Below are positions 49,571 to 59,929 of a DNA stretch of 64,000 bases, in pieces. Position numbers and translations under genes: made by a program. The notes under the pieces were generated by a model. The model was not told the origin of the DNA. It was given only the letters and a program-made list of their open reading frames with translations, and made no database searches. This DNA comes from Euphorbia lathyris (taxonomy: Eukaryota > Streptophyta > Magnoliopsida > Malpighiales > Euphorbiaceae). Where the stretch lies: positions 80,536,441 through 80,600,440 of the forward strand of contig NC_088914.1 of assembly GCF_963576675.1 (NCBI RefSeq). The letters run 5' to 3'. The stretch's first letter is position 1; every line of letters begins with the position of its first letter.

Positions 49571-49691
49571 ATTCTCTATCGAGAATTAAAAATTCTCGGT
49601 AAGTCCAGCGAAAACAGGTCGAATTTAGAGCAATTTGTTCTCTGAAATTCGCGTGCCGCGACCGCGGCTAAGCATTCTCGGTCGCGACCCG
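49571..49691. repeat. Palindromic module, copy 3
   Basis: ATTCTCGGTA-type palindrome at 49571-49603, then stem CGCGACCG (49657-49664) with CGGTCGCG (49679-49686). Confidence 0.8.
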
Positions 49692-49959
49692 CGCCCTGTA
49701 GGACGAGTATAGGCACAAATTTATCCAATTTTGCAACCTTTTCCTATTTTTTACATTAACTCCTAAACACCTAAATTCATACCTATATATACCTATCCCT
49801 TACACAAACCTTACATCACCTCCTATTTTTCCAAATAACACAATCCAAACTCTTCCCAGTACAATTAGTTCCACACCATATCACCTTTACTTTTACCAAA
49901 TTTTTACCTACCCAAAATACATCTTTCCCAAACCCCACCTCCATATCCTAACCCTTTTT

Positions 49960-50892
49960 CCACACCATGCCTAAACATAAGAAGGTTACTCATCAGGTTT
50001 CCTCTACCTCCATTCAGCCTTATTTCAGATGGGGTTAGGCACGTGGTACAGGCAATATTATGGACATCGTGCATAGTGAAACAGACATTATTGTATTGGT
50101 TACTCTTTCCTACTCTAAAAAGAATGAGCGGATTACATTTAGGATTTCGGTTAATTTATGAGGTTGGGGATGACGAGATGAGTACTTCGTTTGGATATCA
50201 TACAAAATGATTTATTGTCAAGCCATCAATTTTCCGATCGATTCGGTTTGGACAAATTTTGCCTAGTTTAGATGAATTTAATTCCAAATACACTTTTAGC
50301 ACGCTCATTAAGGATAATAGTAATTTCTATTTTAATAACTTTTTCTCCTATTTTTCTTTTTGGGCATGTTAAAAAGGTACAAGATTAAAAGTCAGGATTT
50401 ATTTGTTTGTTTTGGATTACATCTTCAAGGATTTCGTGGTAGATTAAATTGGATTACCTTTTGACAATTGAGTCCATGTTTCCGTTTCAACCAATAAGCA
50501 CGTTACTATGCGTACTTTGATTATGAGTATTGTTTTGGATGCTACGAGTATTATGGATTAGTTTTCAATCACTTACTCCTAATTGTTGTTCGATATTGGA
50601 TTATGCCACAACTTTTACACATTCATTTAGTGGTTAGCCAATGTTGAGGATGATGAAGGTGCGGCGGAGGTGCATGTTGATGCCTAAACACAAGCACAAG
50701 GACATGTTGGTGATGAGCACAGTGTTGATCAAGTTCATTTGCGAACAAATTTTGAACCATATGAATGCACCAAATCGGCAAATGAATTTGCGGTTAGATG
50801 ATATTGTTGAAAACAATCAAGAAATGAGTTCCAGAATTTACGCGGTGGATGCCAATATCCATACTTTGAGCAGCGATCACACGTCACCATGA
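49960..50892 (+). pseudogene. Athila-2 broken ORF (Athila ORF-1/env-position type)
   Basis: The start MPKHKKVTHQVSSTSIQPYF is followed by many stops. The last open piece (50641-50892) has an asparagine/methionine-rich helical end (RLDDIVENNQEMSSRIYAVD). Its position before the 3' LTR and its general make-up fit the Athila ORF-1/env-like class, but no strong motif is left. Confidence 0.45.
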
Positions 50893-51355
50893 CGCCAGTT
50901 ATTATCATTTTTCCGTCGTCACGACATTATGACCACACCATCTCCACCGGGTTCCCTTCACAAGAATAGGTTTTATCTTATCTTTTCTCAACTCATTCAT
51001 TTTTATGTTATTTTTTATTAAGTTTGGTACAATTTCAATTTCTATTTATGTTGGATACAATCCATTTCATATTTATCTATTTTCGTACAATTTTGCTTTA
51101 TTTCGTACAAATTTTTCGTGTTTTATCAATTTTTGCACCAATGAGGACATGGTCCAATTTAAGTGTGGGAGGAGATATTGCATATATCATTTTGTTTTTA
51201 GTACGAATAAATGCAACGAATAATTTTTAAGCAATATTTATAAATGCAACACTTGTTTTATGCAAATACAACATATATTGCAACATAATTTATTTAACAT
51301 TATTTTTCATAACGTTACATTTTTATATGTTTAAATGATTATTTTTTAGGTTATC

Positions 51356-52470
51356 ATTCTCGGTACGAGCAGGAGTCTGTAGAAGCCTAGTTGCACACTT
51401 TCGTTTTCGACGAAACACGATCGTTCGGATGGATAAAGACGTCCTTTCACAACGGATACGATCCTTCACAACGGACACCACACTTCAATCACGACTCTTC
51501 AACATCTATAAATAAAGTATTGATTGAGAGTTGAAACATGAATGATGAGAGAGTTAGAAGAGAAGATTAGTGCAGAGTTTATGCAGAAACTCTGACTCAG
51601 AAATGAGTCAGAGATTAGATTTCATTTTTGTTCAAAACAATATGCTTTACACACATTGTTTATTCAATAATAACAAGTTTAGTAGCGTTTAGACATTGTT
51701 CCAATTTAGCTTTCATTTTGGTAGTAGACCGACCCAGTCTCTATTACGAAGATTCAACAAGAAGATTGAGTAGAGGATCCGCCCCTGAGCCTGACAAACT
51801 CTAACGAAACCCAAGAAAACGATTGACAACCCGTTCACTTGCAAGCCGTCGAATGTTTCCATGCTCCATGTTCTCTGTAAACTTGTATCAATTTATATTT
51901 CATCTAATAAAGTCTGTTCTATTCGATAGATTTTTATGCAGCACTTTGGTAAAGGATCCGAAGTGGATGCTGGTGTTTTCATTAAAACGTATTTAATTCA
52001 AAATCTTTACAAGGAAACTTTGTTGAACACTTAGGCAAATTATTATTATCTCGAAAGAGTTTTAATTTGATTAAGGGCAATTATCCTGGATAGGGTTTTT
52101 TCATGTTCAAAGCCTAATAATTAGAGGTTCCATCATTTATTTCATCTTTATAATTCATACAAAGTTTAAAGTTGTTTTCTTTGCTTAATGCAAACAAATA
52201 CATTTGTTTACTTTTCTAAAAAGTACTAAACGTTCCTGTCTTGCAAATTCATTCTTAAATCAGAATATTTTCTAACATTTTCATACTCTAATCTAATTCT
52301 CATTCTAGCAATTTCAAAACCAAAACCGATTAAACGATTTTCCATATTATAAACCTTAAAAGTAAATTTAACCGATTATAAATAAGTTTTGTTTAAAAAA
52401 CGTTCCCTGTGGGATCGATATCTTTTATTACTACAAGCGTATACCGTGCACTTGCAGAAATCGCTCAACA
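51356..52470 (+). repeat. Athila-2 3' LTR, 5'-truncated
   Basis: 1,115 bp matching 45480-46577. About 377 bp of the LTR are missing at its left, and the break lies at ATTCTCGGTA inside the palindromic module. Confidence 0.85.
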
Positions 52471-52539
52471 GGGACCATATTGGTCCCCATCCCCGTCCTT
52501 GCCAAAAAACGGGTCGGGGAATCCCCGCCCCGTCGGGGC

Positions 52540-52649
52540 GGGGCCCCGACGGGTACGGGTACGGGTATTCCCCGCCCTAGTTGCATCCCTACATGGGGCC
52601 CCGACGGGTACGGGTACGGGTATTCCCCGCCCTAGTTGCATCCCTACAT
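52540..52649 (+). repeat. 55-bp tandem duplication of the hAT terminus
   Basis: Units 52540-52594 and 52595-52649 are identical and each includes the terminal CATCCCTA and the following CAT. The hAT right end is thus present twice. Confidence 0.93.
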
Positions 52650-52654
52650 GCTAG

Positions 52655-53530
52655 CAAGTTCAAATTAGCAAATCCTAGAAATAGGGGAATATATCATAAC
52701 GGAACATCAAAAGGGATCGTTTATAAGAGATGAAGGTCACAATAACCAATTATACACAAACATACACGCATACATACACATGTTTTGTTGGCCTGTCTGT
52801 TGTAGAAAAGTTCAGTTAGTCATAAAAACAAACACTTGGTGTGCATTTCAGAGTTCGAAAAGTTACCTGAAGCAATTATCTAAAATCATCTCTGTGAAAC
52901 AATTTGAAGGAATTGACAAATCACGAGACCCAAACTGCCTAGTTCAACAATAATCCAAAAACTCCTTCACAAGATCAATCACCAATTTATGCACAAAAAC
53001 GCATAATAGATGACATAAATTTATTATAGCCAAAAAATTCAGATCGAACTTACCAGAACTTGAATTCAAGAAGGCCATGAACAAATGGACAGAACTTGTT
53101 AGATCCACAAGTAAGGAGACTAATGTCATCTTGGATCTGCAGATCGGCCTGGAGAGAGAGAAAAAGACAACAAAAAGATTAAACATGTAGATATTGTATA
53201 TTATGTATAAACCCTATAGGAAATATACATAAAATAGGGCCACAACAAGACAGGTAAACCATCGATTCAAAATATGGGGAACCTTACCTCCAACTTTAAA
53301 ATCGATCCTCTAAGAGCTGAAGAAAATGGAGGAACAAAGACAACATATAAAGCAAAGTAGGAAAAGGGAGAACATGGCTGCTCTAAGGTGTTGCCATCAA
53401 CGTTTTGTTGAGAGGAGGAAAGAGAGAGAAACTATTTGGAAATCTTTAGTTTGAGGAAGAAAGATGTGGAGATAGAAAAAGAGGATATGAAATTAGAAAT
53501 GAGAAGAGGGGGAATCGATTTTAGGTTTTG
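52655..53530 (-). other. CACTA internal DNA, right part, with exon-like signals
   Basis: On the minus strand a CT-rich leader (about 53530-53400) runs to a donor AGTTGGAG^GTAAGG near 53288. An acceptor TCTCTCTCTCCAG lies near 53151, followed by about 95 bp and a donor TTCTG^GTAAGTT near 53055. No long ORF results. This looks like the 5' end of a transcription unit whose 3' part lies at 1440-4519 in the same element. Confidence 0.4.
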
Positions 53531-53599
53531 ATTTTTGAGCGCGAGTTAAATTTTTTGCTCTTTTTGCTCCCCCGCTTTTCTAAGATCTGGTTGCCGCTT

Positions 53600-53854
53600 T
53601 TTTATTTTCGTACAACAATGACAGTCATTTATTCGAAGTGTCGTCTGATGCTTAAGTGACCTTTCCATCAAAATCGCGTTCTTTTGGGATGACAGCATAC
53701 TGTAACCGTAACGTCATCTGAGACGCGAGCACATTTTTTATTTCACCTTCCAATGACATAGAATTAAAATACTGTCACGAAACATATTCAGACGACACGA
53801 AAACAAATGTCTGTCATGTATCTTGTGTCATGTGAAAGGGAAAATGGCATAGTG
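53600..53854 (-). repeat. Right subterminal repeat region of the CACTA element
   Basis: Repeated ATGACAG/CTGTCA and GACGAC-type motifs near 53620, 53690, 53777 and 53810-53830 mirror those at the left end. Confidence 0.7.
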
Positions 53855-54470
53855 GATGGCTAGATACACTGAGTACTATCGTGAGAATGATGCTAATGAG
53901 TTGCTGGCACAAGTGATAAAAATTATTATTGCCTTGTTGGATGAATATAAAGTGAAAAATGTAGAAGAAAATGTAAAACTTGGAGCACAATCTTCTAGAT
54001 TTGATGAAGTGGATGATGAGATTGATGATTATTTTTTAAATGTTGATAAAGATAATGTGTTAACCGAGAGAGATTGAGAAAGATATGTGAATAAGTTACC
54101 AGAAAAATATGTTGTTGATTTTGATTTTCTATTGTAGTGGAACGTTAATGCTGTAAAGTACCCTGCTTTATCCAAAGTTATAAAAGATGTTTTTGTAATT
54201 TAATGTTCATCTGTGGATTCAGAATCTCCATTTAGCACAAGCGGTAGAACTTTGGATTAATTTAGGAGTTCTTTCACTCCTACTTTAGCTGTAATTGTGT
54301 TTTCAAGATCGGTTGAGAACTTCAATTCAAACTTTCAAGTATAAAGAAGAACTTGAAGATCTCAAAGCTATCGAAGATGGTAATATTTACTTAGAAAATA
54401 TTCCATATTTATTATCTTATTTGAATATTTATGAATATAAATTTGTTTTATACCATGTTAACATGATTGT
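53855..54470 (+). pseudogene. hAT-family transposase pseudogene, C-terminal part
   Basis: It continues the relic at 1-853. RYTEYYRENDANELL lies directly after the insertion. The hAT C-terminal dimerisation region follows: YPALSKVIKDV, then SVDSESPFSTSGRTLD and FRSS, and in another frame CFQDRLRTSIQTFKYKEELE. Several frameshifts and stops are present. Confidence 0.85.
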
Positions 54471-56375
54471 TATATGATTTTGTAGAAATTAGTTCAGAGT
54501 TGCATCATCTCTTGTATCCATATTTCAATTGGATTGTTGAGTTCTTTTTAATGTAAAGCAACATTTGGATGAAGCAAATGACTTTAAAACTTAATTTACT
54601 GATTTTAGATTTTGTTCTTTAGCAATTCGGTTTACCAATTACTTTATTTAGGTTGTGTTGGCGATATTTTTTAGTAACAAAAATATTCCCTTTACAACCT
54701 TGACTTGTGTGGGAAAATGTGGGTGTGCCAGAGAATTAGGTTTCAACCTACGTTTAAGAAAATGGTTTTTATAGATACACGCCTTTGTCTAATGAAAAAA
54801 TGACTAATAATCAAACAATTGTACGGGAAAAGCAAGGATTGTGAAAATGTTTCTGTGGTTCCTAGTTGCCGTCAGCACAACTTTAACTAGAATTTGACCA
54901 ATAGTTTTCAGTAATTAAAAATGTAAATATAATAAAGCAAACACCAGAGTTTTGGAATTTTTTTTTTATATTTACTTTAAAATAAGAGTTTTGGGTTACA
55001 ATAAACCGAATAGGAATAATTACAGCCAAGACAAATAGCAAATTTAATATCCACAATGTCAAAAGCAATAATAATAATTGTAATTAAGATTGAAATGAAC
55101 AATTGAAATAAATTAACCGAAGCGGTGAGTCGTTGCGTCGAAGCGTCGCGTTGAAACATTGTGTCTGTCTGAGGTCGTTATCCTGAGACCGATGCTTGAC
55201 TTGAGTAAGATGCGTGTTTAGTGGGCTTAATTGATTGGACTTGAGTATTTGGAAATTGGAATTGCTGTGATAAGATTGATATTTTGGCTAGGAAATTGAG
55301 CTTTTGGATGTGAATTTGAGTAGGAAAACGAATCGTATTTGTGTTTGGTCGGAAAAGAGCAAATTATATCGAATCAGGGACCGAGAGGGACGGTTTTAGT
55401 GGCTAAAATCGGACAAAGGGGGCTGCTGTAAATTGATGTTCAAAAGCTTGAGATTATAGCAATTATAGCTAAAATTGATGATAAGAATCAAGGATTTAAT
55501 GATTGGAATTGGCTCGGAAGCTTGAGAATTGTGTTTAGTGATGAATATGGACCGAATTGGAACCGAATTTGGCTAGAAGGATATGAATAGACTGGATATA
55601 TTTGAGAATTGTATTGATATATGTGTGTTGTGTTTGTTGTATTTGATTGATTATTTGTTGTTGATTTTTGTTTTGTATTGATTGGTTGGGGGCTTGAATG
55701 AAGATGAAGAAAGGTTATTTATAGGAGAGATTTACACTCACTAAGCATACACTTACCCAGTACTCATACCATGATTCCACTTTGAACAAAATAGAGTAGT
55801 GCTTCCTTGTTTTTAGACCTCAACTTGACTTGTGTAGTTTGACCCGAAATTGCATTGTGTTTCTGTAGCTAACTTTGGAAAATTTCTGCTCTCTATGTGT
55901 TCGTCCTATGTTGTTGCTGAAGATGGATCCAGAAAGCTGTGGACGTCTATTTTCTGGATCCGAGCTCACTTCTGAAGTTCTTGAACGTTTAGCTCCCTGA
56001 ATAATTTAATCAAAAGTGGTCAGTGACCTATTTCGGATTTTCCTGCACTTAGAAGTTAGTTTAGTGGCATTTTCCACTTTGTCACCCACTAACCCACATT
56101 CTTCTCTTCTTTTAACTCTTTCTTTTTTATTTTTTATTTTTTTTATTTCTTTTCTTTTGTATTTCTTTTATTTTTCTTTTTATTTCCTTTATGTTTACAC
56201 TAAAATAATAAAAATGACAAACTATAGGTTATAATTATAACCTATGGTTTGAACGTGAATAAATGTAAAAATTGGCAAACTTATGTTATAATTGTAACCT
56301 ATAGTAAAAATATAAATAAATGTAAAAATTACATTTACCCCCAATAGGTTGAAATTAATATTTGGTATTATAAAC
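54471..56375. other. AT-rich intergenic DNA
   Basis: No supportable gene. It includes T-rich runs near 56110-56180 and an imperfect repeat at about 56220-56330 (TATAGGTTATAATTATAACC and TTATGTTATAATTGTAACC). Short ORFs in this stretch show no domain. Confidence 0.4.
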
Positions 56376-56654
56376 CAGGGGCGGAACCAAGGGGGGGCTC
56401 GAGCCCCGGCAGGCGGCCGGAGAATTGAGATTTTTTTTTTTAATAATGGTGTCTGGTAAAATTTTGGAGAGAATTATATTGACTCTATGTAGTATTATTT
56501 CAATGTTTAAAGGTAGATGAGATGGTTAAGGGATGCTTACTTCTATTTGAGAGGTCCTATGTTTGACTTCCTTCAACCTCATTTTTTTAAAGTTTTTATT
56601 TATTTTTTTTTATTTTTCATTAATTATAAAAACATGGTCCTGGTTCCGCTACTG
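56376..56654. mobile_element. hAT-like MITE, 279 bp
   Basis: The left end CAGGGGCGGAACCA and right end TGGTTCCGCTACTG form a 14-bp inverted repeat with two mismatches. It is flanked by TTATAAAC (56368-56375) and TTGTAAAC (56655-56662), an 8-bp TSD with one change. No coding capacity. Confidence 0.82.
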
Positions 56655-57398
56655 TTGTAAACACATGTTATTTATTTTGATTAAGAATCTATATATTTAT
56701 TATCTTGCAAATTATATTTTGACTCGTCCAATAACTATACTGGATTGGACCGGAACCGAATCTCCGAATTGGATCGATACGAAATTTTCAATCCAATCCC
56801 GAAGATTCATTTTTAGGAATCCCCGAAGTTCAATCCAATCCGGGAGATTCTTGAATCCCCGAACGAACTGGACCGAACTATGCCCGGTCCTAGTCTAACC
56901 ACTTTTCTTTGTCAAAATGCTAGTCTTGCTATAGCGTATCCAATTTTCCGAATCCAACCGGTCCCAATCATTTGAATGACGACTCTATTAAACGAGTTGA
57001 CACAAACGGATTACGTGAATCGTGTTATCGTGAAATATTTGTCCCCACCTATGACTATAAAAATCTGAGTAAGAAATAGAGAGTAGAGAGATTTGTGTGC
57101 CGACAAGGATGGAGGTGGCTGCTTCAACATTCAACATCAGAAATCTTAAAAAATTCACGCTATGTACATACACCACACACTAACAAAAAAGATGGAATCT
57201 ATAGACTATACAAGTTAATGGCAGGCAAGGCACCCCCATTTTTATCGGTCATAGACAAGTCAATAATAATAAGGGAGAGGTCCATCATACTGTTCATAAA
57301 TTAAAACCAAAAATATCTTATTGTGTCAAATGTCAATCATTATGTTAATGTTATTATTACAACCTAACTAATTACTTCCTTATTTTTAGTCTTGTTCA
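56655..57398. other. Intergenic DNA with low-complexity repeats
   Basis: Includes at 56740-56880 a run rich in CCGAATTGGA, CAATCC and CCCCGAA units typical of simple plant repeats. No gene recognised. Confidence 0.4.
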
Positions 57399-57408
57399 TT
57401 TTATATTT

Positions 57409-57907
57409 GGGTAAATTACACCTATAGCCATTGAACTTTATCCATTTTCACATTATGGCCATTGAACTTCATTTCTTTCCGATATGGCCACTGAACTTTA
57501 AACTTTTTAACACCGGTAGCCACTTAACGCCTCAAAACGACCGTTGACGGTGAAAAATAAAAAATCCAAGTGCTAATAATATTCTAAGGAACTTTAATTC
57601 TTGAAAATTTTTGTTTTGAGGTCATTTAGGTGTTGTTTGGTTATGAGAGAAAGCTCCAAAAAATGTGATTTTCGAAAATAAAAAAAAGTAGTTTCATGGT
57701 AAATGTCGCCACAACTTTAATTTTTGAATATTTTCATTTTGAGGTCGTTAACGATCGTTAACGGTCATTTTGAGAAGTTAGTTAAAATTGAGTAGCCACC
57801 AATATCAAAAAAGTGTAAAGTTCAGTGGTCATACTGGAAAGAAATAAAGTTCAGTGGCCATAATGTGAAAATGGATAAAGTTCAATGGCCATGAATGTAA
57901 TTTACCC
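57409..57907. mobile_element. Mutator-like MITE with long inverted arms, 499 bp
   Basis: The ends GGGTAAATTAC and GTAATTTACCC continue as inverted arms of over 100 bp built from CATTGAACTTTATCC and GGCCATTGAACTT units. The direct repeat TTTTATATTT lies at 57399-57408 and 57908-57917, the TSD size of Mutator-like elements (9-10 bp). No coding capacity. Confidence 0.85.
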
Positions 57908-57917
57908 TTTTATATTT

Positions 57918-58800
57918 ATTCTATCACACTCTTATAGGTTTGAATCATTCAATTTTATTTTTATTTTTTCATTAAAATATAATAAATCAATTTTTTAGTA
58001 TATGTCTTTTACTATGTAACTTCTTCACACGCTTAAATAAAAAATTAATTGATTTTTTTTTAAACAACGATATAATCTTAGAAGGTCTGTACCATTATTA
58101 TAGCAACTGGTTGATAGATACCTCAAATGAGTGAGACAATTAGTCGAAAGATTTAAGATTACTCATAGAACTTAAAAATTTATTAAAAAAATAATTTCCA
58201 AATTGAATGATTAATAATATAAAATATATTTCAAATTGTTTAAATTTATATATTGAGAGAAAAAAAGTATCATTTTAAAAAGTACGGAGTTCAATTTTTC
58301 ATTTTTTTTAGAAGTTAACGTGTGAAATGGTAAAATGTTATCTATCTATAACTTTTCAAAAAAAATTCAATTTTATCTATGTTTGACAAAAAAAAAATTG
58401 AACAAGTTTGTTTAACCGTTATTTGACTACCATTTCGAATCTTTCAAATAATTTTATCGATAAATCAAAATAACTTTGTTAATTTTAGCAAGTCGTTTAT
58501 ACATGTGTTAATAATTAGTAAATATTTAAAAGCTAGATCCATAAGCTTAGTCAATTAACGTTCTCCCGAATCCATCAAATTCATCAAATAACATCAAACT
58601 TTCTGTAATTAATGGCAATACCCAATTGAGAATCAAAATTGGAGTTCACCAACCAGGGAAGAGGAGTAGAGTGGCGGCTCTCTCTCTCCTTGAAAACATA
58701 AATATGGTTCCTCAACCATATTAGGGAAATTTTTTTTCTCTCCCTTGTTGAGAGCCCTAGCCGCTTTCTCTCCTTCCGTCGAGAGCCGCCGCTGCAGCAA
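57918..58800. other. AT-rich DNA and probable LINE 5' leader
   Basis: AT-rich up to about 58560. The last 150 bp before 58801 carry CT-rich and GAGAG stretches and lead directly into ORF1, so they are probably the LINE 5' untranslated region; its start is not fixed. Confidence 0.45.
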
Positions 58801-59907
58801 ATGGCATCCATAGATCATCTCCTGTCCGACTTAGCCCTCTATGACGACGAGGAAGAAGCCCTGGAATTTGAGGAAGGTGGTGGAGACCCAAGTGCACAGC
58901 TGGTGCATTTAAGTTTGGTGGGCAGATTCCTAACAACATCACCGATCAACTTTATGATGATGAAGAAGCGTATGGCTATCCTGTGGCACCCTGATAGCGG
59001 TATATGCATTAAGGAGCTACCGGAACAACGGTACCTCTTTCAGTTCTTCTCGGAGGACGACATCAGGAGAGTATACGACACGGGACCGTGGTTCTTTGAG
59101 AACAAAACACTGATCCTACAACGCCTTGCACAAGGCGATGTTAAGTCCCAGGTTCCATTATTTCATGTCTACTTATGGGTACGGATATATGAGTTACCAG
59201 CAGGTTTTATGTCTGAGGGTGTTGGCAAGGCACTGGGAGGCTTCATAGGGGAGTTCGTAGACTATGACAGCAATAACAACTCGGGCTTCTGGAATGAATA
59301 CATGAGAGTTAGGGTGCGGGTTGATGTTCGTGTCCCGCTAAAGAGATGGAAGCGGATCAAAGCCAGTGGTGGGAATAGCAGTATTCTGCAATTCAAATAT
59401 GAAAGAATATCATTCTTTTGCTTTCTCTGTGGATGCTTGGATCACACGGAAATTTTTTGTCAGAAGGTCCCTGTAGAAGAGAAGAGTAGGGCAAAAAGAG
59501 AATGGGGTACCTGGCTGAAGGCACCCTTGCGTCAATCTGTGGATGGGGGCGCAGAGAGATGGCTATGACACCCGAATGATGTGGATGTTAAATCTGTAAC
59601 AGCTGAAATTATAGGGAAGAAGAAACCAGCAGACCAAAATGTTGCACCTCAGTCAGGGCAGATGGGAGATGAAGGTGTGAGTAACAGAACCAGAAATTCC
59701 TTTATGCGTATCAGGAACAATAGAGCAATACCTTATCCGTCGGTGATCGACACCAACAGACAAATGGATGAAACTGATATGGAAGCAGGTGATCTCGAGG
59801 TCAATGAGGAAAGAAAACGACATTTGTTTCAGATGGGACTGCATCTGATTCACAACCTCTGTCAGATGGCTCAGCACCAAATGACAATAACATATCGGTC
59901 GGGCTAG
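58801..59907 (+). pseudogene. LINE ORF1 (DUF4283-like, zinc knuckle)
   Basis: Starts MASIDHLLSDLALYDDEEEA. The DUF4283-like domain has GRFLTTSPINFMMMKKRMA, then LFQFFSEDDIRRVYDTGPWF, then VYLWVRIYELPAGFMSEGVG. The knuckle reads CFLCGCLDHTEIFC (C-x2-C-x4-H-x4-C). One stop at 59566-59568 interrupts it; the frame then runs to 59907. Such proteins bind the LINE RNA. Confidence 0.88.
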
Positions 59908-59929
59908 GTGAAAAGCCCCGTCGGGGACT

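Larger units (their letters stand above)
46602..49959 (+). other. Athila-2 internal DNA without pol
   Basis: AT-rich, non-coding, with no gag or pol domains recognisable on either strand. It carries two copies of the palindromic module and several weaker GAATTCTC palindromes near 47600-47690. A large internal deletion of gag-pol is the simplest explanation. Confidence 0.6.
45103..52470 (+). mobile_element. Athila-2: degenerate Athila-type element
   Basis: A 5' LTR (45103-46577) with a tRNA-Asp-type primer site directly after it, and a 5'-truncated 3' LTR (51356-52470). TSD GGGAC at 45098-45102 and 52471-52475 fixes both outer ends. The LTR start reads TATTAAG rather than TG, probably a point change. 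Internal DNA has no recognisable pol; only a broken ORF of the Athila ORF-1/env-position type remains. It shares the hAT host element with Athila-1 but inserted independently, in the opposite orientation. Confidence 0.85.

Noticed and set aside
45369..49691. CRISPR-like array reading of the palindromic repeats
   Set aside because: Only three widely and unevenly spaced copies in a plant retrotransposon; no array structure.
56016..56234. Small Phe/Leu-rich ORF in the right flank
   Set aside because: It results from a T-rich low-complexity run; no supporting signal.
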